From Prochilodus magdalenae (Eukaryota; Chordata; Actinopteri; Characiformes; Prochilodontidae), in the NCBI GenBank assembly GCA_024036415.1, contig JAMWET010003177.1, forward strand, positions 1,053,501 to 1,117,500: a stretch of DNA of 64,000 nucleotides, read 5' to 3'. Of this stretch, positions 1-13,000 are shown one piece after another. The notes below the pieces were generated by a model. The model did not search any database, was not told where the DNA came from, and was given only the letters and a program-made list of their open reading frames with translations. Every line of letters begins with the position of its first letter. Within the stretch, counting starts at the first letter, position 1. The translations under genes and the position numbers were made by a program.

Positions 1-554
1 CTGTCCTATCTCAGCTAGCTCCACTGCTGTACAGTACATTACCCAGCCATCCATCCATTCATCTCAGCTAAATTCTCAGTAGGGAAGGCCCTTATTGTAT
101 AAATGGTGAATTTCATTGCTCCTTATTCCATCTGGATGCCGCCCGAGAGCCATCCATGTCGTTCAGGCTGCAGTTTGTGACCCTATCCTGTATAGACAGT
201 TATCCGTCACCAGTGATGAAGCGACGTGCTAGAGCGAGACAGGCCGAGGAGTTTGACTTGCCGCTTGTCGTAGCTGCTTTTTGCGAATGGCTTCCGTACC
301 AGGCTTGAAAGTGTTGGAGTGTACGTTGCATCAGTGCTGGAGATGGTGTTGTAGTCCTTGTAATCTGAGAGAAGGAGGCAGCTTTAGGGCGTTTGGCTGC
401 AGCTATTTTAATCTTAAGGCTGGAGCATTAAGTCAGTGCACTGAGGCAAACGGTGGAGCTGTAGAGAGGCACTCCCTCAGGGCAGCCCGATAACACTAAT
501 AACGTCAAAGAAAAAGAGCACACGTGAATATTACACAGAGAAATGTCTGCATAT
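1..554. other. Unique sequence, no gene seen
   Basis: Mixed-composition sequence without recognisable repeats. The one short open frame (281-493) lacks any domain signal or codon pattern. Nothing further can be supported. Confidence 0.4.
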
Positions 555-565
555 GTGTTTGTGTT

Positions 566-645
<80 letters not shown>
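555..645. repeat. (GT)n-(GA)n compound microsatellite
   Basis: A GT-rich run at about 560-583 switches directly to an uninterrupted (GA)n of about 62 bp ending at 645. Confidence 0.95.
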
Positions 646-646
<1 letters not shown>

Positions 647-745
647 AAGTTTTTACATTTGGATTTACTTTCTGTCTCTGTGAGTGAGCTCTTCTGCTTA
701 CATGTATGTGGGCTTTATTGTTTAGATGGTATCAATACTGTAATA

Positions 746-818
<73 letters not shown>

Positions 819-819
819 C
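746..819. repeat. (GA)n microsatellite
   Basis: GA dinucleotides with two GAAA interruptions, beginning with a short GT run. It is the second purine tract within 200 bp. Confidence 0.95.
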
Positions 820-898
820 AGCATTAGTAGGGCTTTCCTAGCCTCTCCTCTGTCATTCACCCTACTTTCCCTTCATGGCTGAATATCTCCATGACGAC

Positions 899-1757
<859 letters not shown>

Positions 1758-2010
1758 GTCATATGCAGGAAAAGTGCCTTATTCCCCGGTGGAACTCAAT
1801 CTACCCCCCGCTCACAGACGCTCACCTGCAGAATCCCAGCTCCTCTTTGCTCGTCACCTTCGGTGTTTGGAAAACGTCACACCACACTTACACTCACGGG
1901 TGCGCGCTCTCTCTCACGCACGCACGCACGCGCACACACACACATTCATACATACATACGAGAGCACGTCACAAGCTCCGAGTAAGTGCGCGCTTTAGAG
2001 TCGGTAACGA

Positions 2011-2098
2011 CAGAAAGAGAGAGAGGGAGGGAGAGAGAGAGAGGGAGAGAGGGAGGGAGAGAGAGACGGAGAGGGAGAGTGAGAGGGAGGGGAGAAAG
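2011..2098. repeat. Polypurine (GA/GGGA)n tract
   Basis: About 88 bp of almost pure purine on the + strand, just before the candidate first exon. It is of opposite strand bias to the 899-1753 tract. Confidence 0.9.
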
Positions 2099-2253
2099 TC
2101 TTATTGTTCTCGAGCAGCGTGCACTGGAGGTGTGGCATCTTCCGGGCGTTGTCGTGGAGACGGAAGGCTGCCCGGGCGCTGTTCTCTCCGGGCTGATCAC
2201 TGAGACGCTGATCGCGGGAAGACTGATCCTTATGGCAAGAGCCGCAGCCACAG
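2099..2253 (+). other. Candidate noncoding first exon ending in a GTAACC donor
   Basis: GC-rich, CpG-containing sequence ends in GCCACAG followed by GTAACC. If spliced to the acceptor at 53977/53978, an ATG at 2232 would open a short upstream frame. That frame overlaps the LINGO start codon out of frame and stops soon afterwards. The 5' boundary is unknown, and the link to the LINGO exon needs transcript evidence. Confidence 0.2.
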
Positions 2254-2420
2254 GTAACCAGCACGCACACGCACACGCACACGCACGCACTGCTTCCTAT
2301 AGGCGCTCGCGTACAGATCCAGCAGCCTGTGTGATCCGTGCTGTTAAGTGCTTCGGCTCGGAGTCAGAAAGACGCAGAAAGTGTGTGCCTGCGCCTCTGT
2401 GCGTGTGACAAACCTGTGTA

Positions 2421-2893
2421 GTGAGTGTGCTACAGACTGTATGTGTGTGGCAGGTACAGGAGCAGATCAGAGGTGTGTGTGTGTGTTGTGAGTCATAAAG
2501 GAGGATGTGGTGATGTATTCTGCCTGTGGCTTCAGAGAGAGATGCAGCAGATTCCCACAGCGCACACAGTCCTCTCCTGCTGCGCTTTGAGAAATAAGAG
2601 AGAGGAGTGGGAAGTGTGTGTGTCTGTGTGTGTTGGTGTGTGCTTGCATATGCGAGAGTCTACAGTGTTCAGAAAGTGCAAATTGCATTAAAAGCCATCA
2701 AAACTAAATTTTGAGGGGACGGGGTGGGGAGTCGGGGGGTCGAGGTATCAGTGTTTACCTGTATAAGTGAGTAACTGAGAGAAGCTGCAGTACTGAGAAA
2801 ACAGATACCGCTGAAAAGTATGCGTGCCTGTTTCCATGTTTGTCCACCAGAGTCCTATTTATTTATTATTGATTAGTTATTGAGTGTTTGCCC
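2421..2893. other. GT-biased unique sequence, no gene seen
   Basis: Several short TGTGTG runs sit in otherwise unique sequence. Open frames on both strands here are under 90 codons and show no domain. If the candidate donor at 2254 is real, this is intron. Confidence 0.4.
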
Positions 2894-2929
2894 GATTGAT
2901 TGATTTATTTATTGATTGATTGATTGATA
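2894..2929. repeat. (ATTG)n short tandem repeat
   Basis: Imperfect GATT tetranucleotides interrupted by TTTATTTA. Confidence 0.8.
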
Positions 2930-3240
2930 ACTTTACATGAGAAGGAAAAACAGTATTAACTCGTAATGAAAGTTAATGTAACAACATTTTCATTTGGACC
3001 ATTTCTATTGGTCTGTTTTTTATGAACATGCTAAATTGAACTCAATACAAATAGTAACTGGGGTCTCCTAATAATCCCTCATATCTTCAAATTGATAAGT
3101 TTACAGGAGAAGGAAGAAACTAACTTTGTCTTTAATGTAAGTCGATGCAACCAGACTTTATTCCAAGTAATTTTGGCTCATTTCTTCTGGTTTATTCTTC
3201 ATGAAATGTCCACACACTGTAAAGAGCAACACTCTAAAAC
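2926..3240. repeat. Two diverged tandem copies of a dispersed repeat
   Basis: Two blocks, about 2926-3050 and 3090-3235, share GATAA-TTTACA-GAGAAGGAA at their starts and a later TTTCTATTGG-type motif followed by TTCATGAA or TTTATGAA. Related sequence recurs near 23655-23876, 34840-34870 (reverse) and 38205-38245, so this is a dispersed family present as a local pair. Confidence 0.55.
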
Positions 3241-3260
3241 AAATCAAGGTTAAATTCCAG

Positions 3261-3261
<1 letters not shown>

Positions 3262-3326
<65 letters not shown>
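3262..3326. repeat. (AT)n microsatellite
   Basis: About 65 bp of uninterrupted AT, followed by a looser AT-rich region to about 3380. Confidence 0.95.
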
Positions 3327-3329
<3 letters not shown>

Positions 3330-3380
3330 ACATATATATATACATATAATTGATAGATTTATTTATATAGATAAATATAT

Positions 3381-4375
3381 GCAAAAGGCCCAAGTCAGAC
3401 ACCACGCATGGTTTAGTTAAACCTATTACACTGTTACTATCTGGTGCATCTGTATTCACCTTCTGTCTGAAACGCTTAGTTAGAGCTCCTTTGTCTTTGA
3501 GCCCTGCCTCCTGATGAGCCCAGTTTGCTGTGAATGGTCAGCTCACCCACTCTATTCAACCTGGTCAACCGCCAGAGCAGTCCCCACACCACCGAAGCTG
3601 TTCCTACGATGGCGTCAGTTCTGCTGTATCAGTTTGAAAGGATCAGAGTGCGGTTCTGAGAGCACAGCGAGTTCAAGAGAACAAGCCAGTACACTTACCC
3701 TAACAAACTAGACTGAAGACGTTTCAGAGTCGTTCGTTTTAACTGGTTTAGCTCTCTGTGTGAGGAGATGCCATGTTTGCCAGTAGGCTGGCAATAAAGA
3801 TTGTGTTACGTGATGATGTCACCTTGTAACAGAGAAAAGGGCTTGAGTTCATATGAGGTATTTGAGGCAGCTGAGAAATATGGTTTCAGTGGGAGAGAGC
3901 TTCTCCTTCTGCTGTGTACTTTGGACTTACTAACTTTGCTGACTGTTTACATACACAGTAAAGGGAAGGAGGAAATCTGAAAGGTATAATAGGTCCCCAC
4001 TAATTTCACATAAAAACCACCATTACATGCAAGTCATTCTATTCAGGGGAGATTAGAAGTAATATAATCCACTTGCATAGGGAAAGGTAAAGTCAAGCAG
4101 GAGTTTCTAAAACCAGCTTTCAAAAGATTATTATAATAGAGAAAATGAGGCTCCGGATGAAGCTGTAATAAAGAGTGGGCACAGGCAATACTGAATATAC
4201 TGATATTACATTTAGTGGTTGAGATGTCTGTGTGGCTTTCTCCTAAATAAAACTTTTCTTTTCTATTAATACTGACAAATGTACTCTCTCTTTCTCTCTC
4301 TATTCCTTTCTTTGCTCTCTCTCTTCTCCTCCTCTCTCCTCTCTCTCTCGCTATTTGTATATATATTCATAGTTT

Positions 4376-4378
<3 letters not shown>
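3381..4378. other. Unique sequence, no gene seen
   Basis: No repeat family is recognised apart from a CT-rich patch at about 4284-4350. The 65-codon frame at 3514-3711 shows no domain. Confidence 0.4.
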
Positions 4379-4455
<77 letters not shown>

Positions 4456-4488
4456 ATGTGTGTGCATGTGTCTGTGTGTGTGTAGGTG

Positions 4489-4584
<96 letters not shown>

Positions 4585-4591
4585 TAGATAG
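4379..4591. repeat. (AT)n then (GATA)n compound microsatellite
   Basis: (AT)n spans 4379-4449, a short GT-rich spacer follows, then (GATA)n of about 100 bp from 4489. Open frames crossing it on either strand are alternating Ile/Tyr artefacts. Confidence 0.95.
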
Positions 4592-6670
4592 ACAGAATGT
4601 ATAATTATGTACATAATGGAGAAAGTGTATATTTCATTAAAGCCATAAGAACTGAGTGTGCGTATGCGCACTAGTGTGTGTAAGTGTGTCACGGACAAGT
4701 GTGTCACAGACTGACCTGATAGTTCCTTCACCTGCCGAGTGCGACGGTTAGGTGTCAGTGTTGATATGGCCATGTTGCCCGGCTCTCTCAGTGTGAGCGA
4801 TAGAGACAGCACAGGCTGTCTCCTCTCTCTATCTCTCTCTCTCTCCCTTTGTCTCTCTCTCGGCCGCTCGCTGATAGACCAGAGGTGGCAGGACAGTGAT
4901 GGATGCTGTGCTCCGAAACAGAGCAAAAAGTCTGCTTTTTAGGAGGAAGAGGGGGACAGCTCTCCTCTGTCGGAGAGAAAAGAGAAGAGCAGATGAAGAA
5001 GCCCCTCTGACTGCACTGATCCAGTCAGAAACAGAGGCTGGAGAGTGAATGAGTAAATGCATTAGAGAATGAATGAGTATGTAAGCATATTATTCACCCC
5101 GCCGCAATTCCTGGTAATGAAGGTGTGTGGGCCGACCGCGCTGATTCGTTTTAAACCTTTATAGGGTGAGTTATGAGCTCAGCAGATTGCCCAGATGTCG
5201 AAGAGCATAATCAGAGTCAGAGATGGAAAGCGAGAGAGTGAGCGGAGGGAAAAGGGCAGAGAGGCTGGAGATTTGCGGGAGTTTGGAATTCAGATCTTAC
5301 GGCTTCTAATGAGAGGTCAGTCGGTAACATTCTGTACCATCAGTGGGGCTTAAACTGAACAGTGTACATGAACAGTTTAAGCATTTTATCTCTGTACTGA
5401 TGTTAATGAAGAGAGAAAGAGTCTCATAGCGCTTAAAATAAAACATGTATCGTGTGCACAGTTAAATCTGTTCTCAGAATCACAGTGTTAAGGAATACTG
5501 GCTACAAGTACAGCATATATTTGAAACATCGTTAAACAAGAACACGTGTTAATTAGAACTGCTGGCTGCTGTGTTCAGTAAGTGCTGCTGTGAAATATAA
5601 TGTGACGTCCCTCATTAGAATATCTGTTGTGTTTATGGATCTGTTATGAGAGTGTAAATGTGGAATTGAATGAAGGACAGTTTTACTAGAAAAAAAAAAC
5701 TGCTTCTAAGACTGAACACTGCAGATCTGTATTACAGATGAACACACATGCTAAAAAGTGATATTATAAGATCACCGGTCAAAAAATGAGTCACCCGTAA
5801 CTACAACATACCTACTAACATACAATACCTCCACGAGCAGGATAACAGCTGCGGTTTACCATGCTTCTGAACGTAGGCCACTTCAATGTTCTGTCAGTCT
5901 TACGTTAAAGATTGTGCAGTTGGGTCAGATTTGGTGGATGCCTTCCCTGGCACGATTCTGAGAAGAGTGTCCTGTAGCCTGGGATTTTAGTCACTGCTGG
6001 TAGAGCCATATGACTGTACGCCTCCATACACCTGCAGATCCAGCTACTTCCTTCACACCCAAATGCAGTCACTCCCTTTAGCCAATCATTAACATCTGCG
6101 CCAAGCATGGTGGGGAATTAGGTTGTTGCCCACCAAAACTAAGGTCAGGAGAAAGCTGTGAGGGGGCAACACCCCTCCATTCCTAGCACAAAGCTGGAGA
6201 AAAGCCATGTATTGAAACTGTACAGCTCAGTCTTAAAACAGCTGCTTCAGTAAAACTGATTTTACCAGTAAGGATTTTAAGATGCAGGGTTGCTATGGCA
6301 ACCAGAAACAGCACGCTGTTGCACGCGTCTCTCACTTGGGGGGTCTCTCCCCTTCACATACGGGCAGTGTGAATGGAAGGTCTGATTACTTTCTAAACAG
6401 CTTTGAAAATAAAAACAAACTGAGAAGCGACAGAGGGGCGGCTCATTCGGCAATTCGGAAATCTGGTTCCTACAGGGAGAGTGTTCAGGAGTAATATGTT
6501 TCTGTGTTATTAACCATGTTCACTCACATTTGGAGTCAGTTTCACAAACTCGTGGATGCTAGGTGAACTCTGGCTGCAGCAGGAAATGCTAAACTAAAAT
6601 TTGTTTATTAACCTTAACAATTCAAAGAATTTGATTTTTTTTTTTATTTGATACAATTTGGAAACCAATG
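4592..6670. other. Unique sequence, no gene seen
   Basis: About 2 kb without recognisable repeats apart from a (CT)n patch at about 4822-4860 and an A-run at about 5690. Short frames (under 90 codons) have no domain. A putative dispersed block at about 5900-6180 is suspected from its odd composition but not supported. Confidence 0.35.
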
Positions 6671-7858
6671 GTGTACAGTAACTCAGTAAGTGTAATGTGT
6701 TAGTGTACTGTAAGTAGTGTGTTGGTGTGCAGTAACTCGGTAAGTGTAATGTGTTAGTGTACTGTAAGTAGTGTGTTGGTGTACAGTACCTCAGTAAGTG
6801 TAATGTGTTAGTGTACTGTAAGTAGCGTGTTGGTGTGCAGTAACTCAGTAAGTGTAATGTGTTAGTGTACTGTAAGTAGCGTGTTGGTGTACAGTAACTC
6901 AGTAAGTGTAATGCGTTAGTGTACTGTAAGTAGTGTGTTGGTGTACAGTAACTCAGTAAGTGTAATGTGTTAGTGTACTGTAAGTAGTGTGTTGGTGTGC
7001 AGTAACTCGGTAAGTGTAATGTGTTAGTGTACTGTAAGTAGTGTGTTGGTGTGCAGTAACTCGGTAAGTGTAATGTGTTAGTGTACTGTAAGTAGTGTGT
7101 TGGTGTACAGTACCTCAGTAAGCGTAATGTGTTAGTGTACTGTAAGTAGCGTGTTGGTGTACAGTAACTCAGTAAGTGTAATGCGTTAGTGTGCTGTAAG
7201 TAGTGTGTTGTTGTATAGTAACTCAGTAAGTGTAATGCGTTAGTGTACTGTAAGTAGTGTGTTGGTGTACAGTACCTCAGTAAGTGTAATGCGTTAGTGT
7301 GCTGTAAGTAGTGTGTTGGTGTACAGTAACTCAGTAAGTGTAATGCGTTAGTGTACTGTAAGTAGTGTGTTGGTGTACAGTAACTCAGTAAGTGTGATGC
7401 GTTAGTGTACTGTAAGTAGTGTGTTGGTGTACAGTACCTCAGTAAGTGTAATGCGTTAGTGTGCTGTAAGTAGTGTGTTGGTGTACAGTAACTCAGTAAG
7501 TGTGATGCGTTAGTGTACTGTAAGTAGTGTGTTGGTGTACAGTACCTCAGTAAGTGTAATGTGTTAGTGTACTGTAAGTAGTGTGTTGGTGTACAGTAAC
7601 TCAGTAAGTGTAATGCGTTAGTGTGCTGTAAGTAGTGTGTTGGTGTACAGTAACTCAGTAAGTGTAATGCGTTAGTGTGCTGTAAGTAGTGTGTTGGTGT
7701 ACAGTACCTCAGTATGTGTAATGTGTTAGTGTGCTGTAAGTAGTGTGTTGGTGTACAGTAACTCAGTAAGTGTAATGCGTTAGTGTGCTGTAAGTAGTGT
7801 GTTGGTGTACAGTACTTGAGTAAGTGTAATGCGTTTGTGTGCTGTAAGTAGAGTGTTG
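6671..7858. repeat. 54-bp minisatellite, 22 units
   Basis: The unit starts GTGTACAGTAACTCAGTAAG and repeats with an exact 54-bp step (6671, 6725 and so on) for 22 units, with scattered transitions. Because 54 is divisible by 3, an antisense frame stays open across the whole array (6594-7910, 438 codons), reading an 18-residue repeat around YCTPTHYLQ. No signal, domain or splice context supports it as a gene. Confidence 0.95.
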
Positions 7859-7910
7859 GTGATTTATTTATATTTATCAAAATGTATTTTTCCCTTACAT
7901 GTATTTGCAC

Positions 7911-8602
7911 ATGATTCTTTCTCCTACCTCATCTTTTCCCCCTAAATTACATACCTGTCAGCATTTGGGCCGTTTCTTTTGCCCTATTGGTTGTGAAATT
8001 TACACACCATGTAAAGGGTAACCGGTACTTTCTAAATGTCTCATAACAATATGGTTTACACCGACAGCAGCGACCTAATGCACTGATACATAAAGTTTTT
8101 TTTTAACAGCTCAGAACATGTTTCATATCGATCTGTAAAACTCTGATGTGCTAAGTAATGTCCTACCGTACTCGCTGTACATCATTATTCCTATTTAAAG
8201 TCAACCTCAGATCAAAACTGACCTTTACCTTGTTGGCTCACGTCCCTGTTCACATCAAGCATGATTTGATCTCTTTCACAGATGCCATTAAATGGCATTA
8301 CCAGCTGCTTTGGTTTGTACCCTTAGCTGAACTGTGCTGTGCCTTCCTTGATAATATTGATGAATATCTTTGGAGAAAACATTTATATAACCGTTTCATT
8401 GTGTTTAAAAGCTCTTTTTTTTACTGTGGCTCTCACAAATATTAGTTATCAGGACAAACTGACCTATTAGTTCTGTCAAACTGTAAAAATAGATTCAGGT
8501 TATCCGCCTGTCATATAGAAATACCAGCCTCCTCTTCCTTTTTCATTGTACCTTTAAACCCCCCATGAAGCTGCAGTCGGATTCTTATCTGCAAGAGTTT
8601 TT
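7911..8602. other. Unique sequence with a weak dispersed-repeat patch
   Basis: No gene is seen. At about 7975-8060 there is a fragment resembling the family at 2926-3240 (CCTATTGG followed by ACACACCATGTAAAG). Confidence 0.3.
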
Positions 8603-8685
8603 CATTCCACCTTAAATGGTGCAACAGTTACATTGAGATGTCTCAGGTGCCAGAATGGAGCTTCTGTACCATTTAAGGTGGAATG
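8603..8685. repeat. Small palindromic element, 18-bp perfect arms
   Basis: CATTCCACCTTAAATGGT at 8603-8620 is exactly reverse-complemented at 8668-8685, with a 47-bp spacer. Half-copies of the same arm occur at about 37040-37055, 57100-57117 and 57933-57951, so this is a short MITE-like family. Confidence 0.8.
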
Positions 8686-9685
8686 GGAAAATGCGACAGG
8701 AAGAAAACTTTAGCCTTGTCAACTCTCTGAGTTCTCCCCACCATCAAAACGCCTGACCGCCAGCTCTCTAGGGTCTCTCCACCATTGAAACGCCCTTGAC
8801 TGAATTAACAACGTCTTTCTCAAGCTTTGTTCTTCAGACATTCTACTCTTTAGCTGTTTATCGGCCATTTCTCCCTCTTGACAATGTGTTCATAACGTTC
8901 AGCATGAAGATTTCATATACAGAACCAAGGCTATGTACTAACACCCGACTTAAAATAGACGAAAAGCTCACTGGATTAAACCGCATACATGCATCTTTAA
9001 CCATTAATGCATATGGTGTCTTATGGAAGTGCTAAATATGATAGACTGTCAAACATAATTGAAGTGGCTTAATGGTTCATGTCTTCTGAAAACCAAGCCA
9101 TCTTGGATTCCCACTTTCTTCTGGTGAGAAAAGCAGTGTGAGAAAATGGAACATAAAAGAGTGAGAGCTACGTGTGTACGCACATGGATGTGTGAAAGCG
9201 CGAGACGGCCTGCAAGAGAGAAGCCATTGTTCCTTGTTTTGAAAATAAAGGCTTGTGGTGTTCTCAAGAAGACTGTCTTCTAGAGCGCTCATCAACACAG
9301 CTCATGCTTAGAGGCTGCTTGTAAGTGTCCTCAGACCTGAGAGTGAAGCTCGTTGGTCTATCAATCAAATCAGATCTTCTCTGAGATTCGGCATGCCCAC
9401 TACTAATGTGACTTTAATGTTTATGGCTGAACTTCTTAAAAGGATGATCAATCAATAACATGATGTTGGCTGTAAGAGCATTGACCATCATTTCATCAAA
9501 GCTGTTATCATGTTGTAATCACTGAGAGAAGAGATAGGCTGCTACTCATGTTCTTCATTAACCACCTTTTCAGCTGTGGGTAGATGACCGTTTCACTATG
9601 CGACTAAAAAATAGCATGTTGTGATGGTAATATGGAAACCAGTGGTGTGCAGAAACTTAGTATATACAACTGGTTATTGTACTTA
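8686..9685. other. Unique sequence, no gene seen
   Basis: Two short imperfect direct repeats (GTCTCTCCACCAT-type, about 8730 and 8775) are the only structure noticed. Frames under 80 codons have no domain. Confidence 0.35.
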
Positions 9686-9975
9686 AGATTTTAATCCCTT
9701 ATTGATCCCACAGTGGGGAAATTTAGTCTCCACATTTAACCCATCCTTGAAGTGAAACACCCACAAACACACTCACTAGTGAACACACACACTAAGGAGC
9801 AGTGAGCACACTTACCCGGAGCGGTGGGCAGCCCTATCCACGGCGCCCGGGGAGCAATTGGGGGTTAGGTGTCTTGCTCAAGGGCACCTCAGTCGTTACT
9901 GTCAGTTCAGGGAATCGAGCCAGCGACCCTCCGATCACAAGGCTGGTTCCCTAACCTCTAGCCCACGACTGCCCA
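9686..9975 (-). mobile_element. tRNA-derived SINE-like copy
   Basis: Read on the minus strand it begins GGGCAGTCGTGGGCTAGAGG, carries a pol III B-box-like GGCTCGATTCC (9911-9921), and ends in a tail with CACTGTGGGATCAATAAGGG. The same sequence occurs in the other orientation at 58307-58570. Immediately beyond the head, at about 9978-10060, lies another tRNA-like stretch with a T-arm-like hairpin (CCGGG, loop TTCATAT, CCCGG on the minus strand). Confidence 0.65.
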
Positions 9976-10060
9976 CAAAAAGGGTGGGGTCATCCGGGAT
10001 ATGAACCCGGGACGATACATTTCAAAGTCTAATATCCTACTGCTGACTTTTACATTATAG

Positions 10061-13000
10061 CCAAACCTGTCCATCTGTCCCCCCATGTAAAAACAAAAGA
10101 AGTGTGATGCGAGGTCACTAATCAATCTGTGTTTGAGCTTGGTTTGAGCTTGGATGGAGCTTGGTTCTAGCTAACGGCAACAGTTCTTCTTCAGTGCTCT
10201 GTGCTCATGAGGCTTGTAATAGACGTCAGTGTCAGACTAATTAATGGCCTTCTATTAAAGACTGGTGGACCGACAGTGACACTAGAGTCTCTTCACCTAC
10301 ACTTAGCTGATTAAGAGTCTTGTGAATGATAATAGGACATATGAGCCATAATAAATCACACTACTGTTAATCTCCATACTTAAGTACATTTGAAGGTAAA
10401 TACTTCAGTACTGTAATACAATTGGAGTTTTAAAGGAAGGAATATCTGCATGGTTTCATACTTCCGCCACTTCTGATGGAAACCAGTGATTTTTGTTTTT
10501 TTTGCAACCCAAGGGTTTGTGACAATGTGCACAGCGGCATTATTAACAGCACAAAGTAATGTTCAATGCGCATCAACATGCAAAGAAATTCTAGACACAA
10601 AAGAGAGAAAAGACAAAGAGTTGTTAGCCAATCAAACCAGCCAAAGACTCAGGATTCACTGTTTGGTATTCAACAGTTTAGCTAATTGCTTGCTAGTCCA
10701 CATATTAATGAATCGGTGGCCACAAACACTGAGTAATGACCCTGGAGGGTTTGTTAAGCACCAGGTTGAGCTCCAGCAGCAAAGCTAATAAGCCTGACAG
10801 TTGAACCGACTGACGTTTGATACGAGAAATCTAACTACACGTCTAGGCTATTCTCCAAATTACACGCTGCGGCGTCAGAAGTGGGATTGTACCTGTCAGT
10901 GTGCTATCGGAGCTTTGTGTTTGGTATGTGCGGTGGAGGCTAGGTAGGGGGTTTGATACATGAGGCCTTTGAGTAACTCTGGTTCGCTGTCAGATTTGAT
11001 GCTGATTCTGGGCTTGGGCACTTTGTTGTGTGAATTGAGAAATATTTAAATAACTGAAGTTATCTTTGTAAACACTGACTTCTATATCTTATAAATAAGG
11101 CCTTGCTCTGTAGAGAGCTGAGGTGACACTGTGCACAGCAGAGTATATATGGAGTATTCTGCTGAATTAGTTCAAACTGCATTCCACAATCAAATAAAAA
11201 AAAAACCCAATTAAAAAAGCAGTTCATTATTCAGACCTCAGATATTAACAAATGATTATGTTATGGTCAGCAGTGAGCAAACTATATACAACATCATCAT
11301 TTGCAGGGTATTTTCTATTGGGAGATGTCTGTCCCAAACCTTTAGGGAGGGATCTTCATATCTGGTCCTGAACGGCCAAGAGACCACACCTACTAAACCT
11401 GCCATTTATCACATGAATGGAACCAGGTGTATTGAGAAGGAAGATTACCAAACTGAACTGGATATGGGTCGTCCAGGTTGCAGATTCAAAGATCCCTGCC
11501 TAAATGTCAGCTTGTGTTTTTTGGGATTTTAATGATATTATTATTTTTTATATTTTTAACATGTTTTTATGAAACAGGAAGTGAAGAGACTGCATCCCAG
11601 TCCCCTCATGGCCATATGATGAGCAGTTAGATGTTTTAAAGTAAATGTGTGCCAACGTCTGAAAATCAGTATGAAGTCTTAATAACTGTGACCACTGAAA
11701 CCCATATTTTCTGCTGTTAAGTAAACTTTTTTGAGCTGATATTGCTATTCATGTGCTGGCTTGTTTTTAAGTTCTGCTCAAAATGAGCTAAAATAGTCAC
11801 TACCGACACCATCACTACCCACACATACAGTAAAATTCGGAATAACTGTTTTTACTTATACTTAATAATCTAATCATAATCAGAATTCTGCAGGCATCTG
11901 ATTATTCAGCTCCAACAATCATGTAAACAGCATGCTCTGATTTCTTAGCTCAGATTGAGGCATAGAAATCCAATGCAAAATTTAATAAAGAGAGCTGGAT
12001 TTTAGCTTAGTAGTCAGGTTTCTTAGTGCATGTGTGCTCTTACTCTGATTTCTTTCGCTTTCTCATTCTGTGCATGTTTGAGAACGGAGCCCGGTACTGG
12101 AAAGAAACAAGCCGTGTTTAACACAGCAGCACGGCAACATTCACCAAAGCACCTTTACAGTGAGGCTGAAACCAAGCTACCATGTAAAAAAAAACAGCAT
12201 CAAGATGGATTTCCACATTTATGTCACATCTTGTTTTGTGAGTTTATTGGCAGGATGCAAAGCAGAAATGCGATTACAGCCCTGACTCACGCAGACCTAG
12301 AGTTTTCTCATTATCTTATTACCCAAGTGCATGTAAATGTGTTGATCCAATTACCGACATAATCTGATTTTCCGGTTTTGGTGATTGGATTATCAAGTGC
12401 ATGTTAGTAGTGGAAATGCTTGTTTATTAGTTTTGATATGATAAACATAATTAAGATATTGAGCCACTCAAAGCTAAATGATTCTAGTCTATGTCAAAGC
12501 CCAAACCGTCTCTTTAACCGGTTTGGTAGAACGAGCCATTCGATCTCACTGTGCAGTAGAGGGCTGGCTTCGTTTCTCGAACACATCCTCAGTCCTTGAG
12601 CACTACTCTGTCATATGGCAGCATGGCTGGGTAAAAAAGCTCCCCCTGAATGGGGTCTGACTGAGCATGTGTTTGTGCCTTTTAATTAGACTTCTTTTCA
12701 AAGTACAGACGGCACACGTCCAGCTCCGCTGGCCCCGGTGGCCCCCAGGAGCTTCCTGAGTGTCCTCGGGGGGGGAGCATGAGCAGCGACAGGCCTTTTA
12801 GCGAAATTTATTCACACTTTCAGCACAATGATTCATCTCTTTAATGGCCAGTTTTCAGAACTCTTTATTACTTTCCGATATTCCCCCTCTGATACTTCTT
12901 TACCCATAGCTGTCTATGCCAGCACCCCTGTGGCCATGAATAAATTGCAGTTGTGATCTCTCTATGAATGGGCCTCCATGGTTCAGTGGGCCTGGTAACC

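Larger units (their letters stand above)
1754..2420 (+). promoter_or_regulatory. Candidate CpG-rich promoter and first-exon region
   Basis: CpG dinucleotides are frequent between about 1900 and 2350 in a window otherwise poor in them. The segment is flanked by a long pyrimidine tract (899-1753) and split by a purine tract (2011-2098). It contains a credible 5' splice site, CAG|GTAACC at 2253/2254. I see no conserved protein-like reading frame. A promoter with a 5' UTR exon, possibly for the LINGO gene on the same strand, is an inference only. Confidence 0.3.

Noticed and set aside
4266..4926. Overlapping frames rich in Ile-Tyr and Leu-Ser-Ile-Tyr
   Set aside because: Produced by the (AT)n and (GATA)n arrays.
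6671..7858. CRISPR-like periodic array
   Set aside because: The units are directly adjacent 54-bp repeats with no unique spacers, in a eukaryotic context; it is a minisatellite. The same applies to 14761-16325 and 41763-42955.
12030..12362. 110-codon frame
   Set aside because: No signal, domain, splice context or codon pattern; it runs through an AT-rich, possibly repeat-derived zone.
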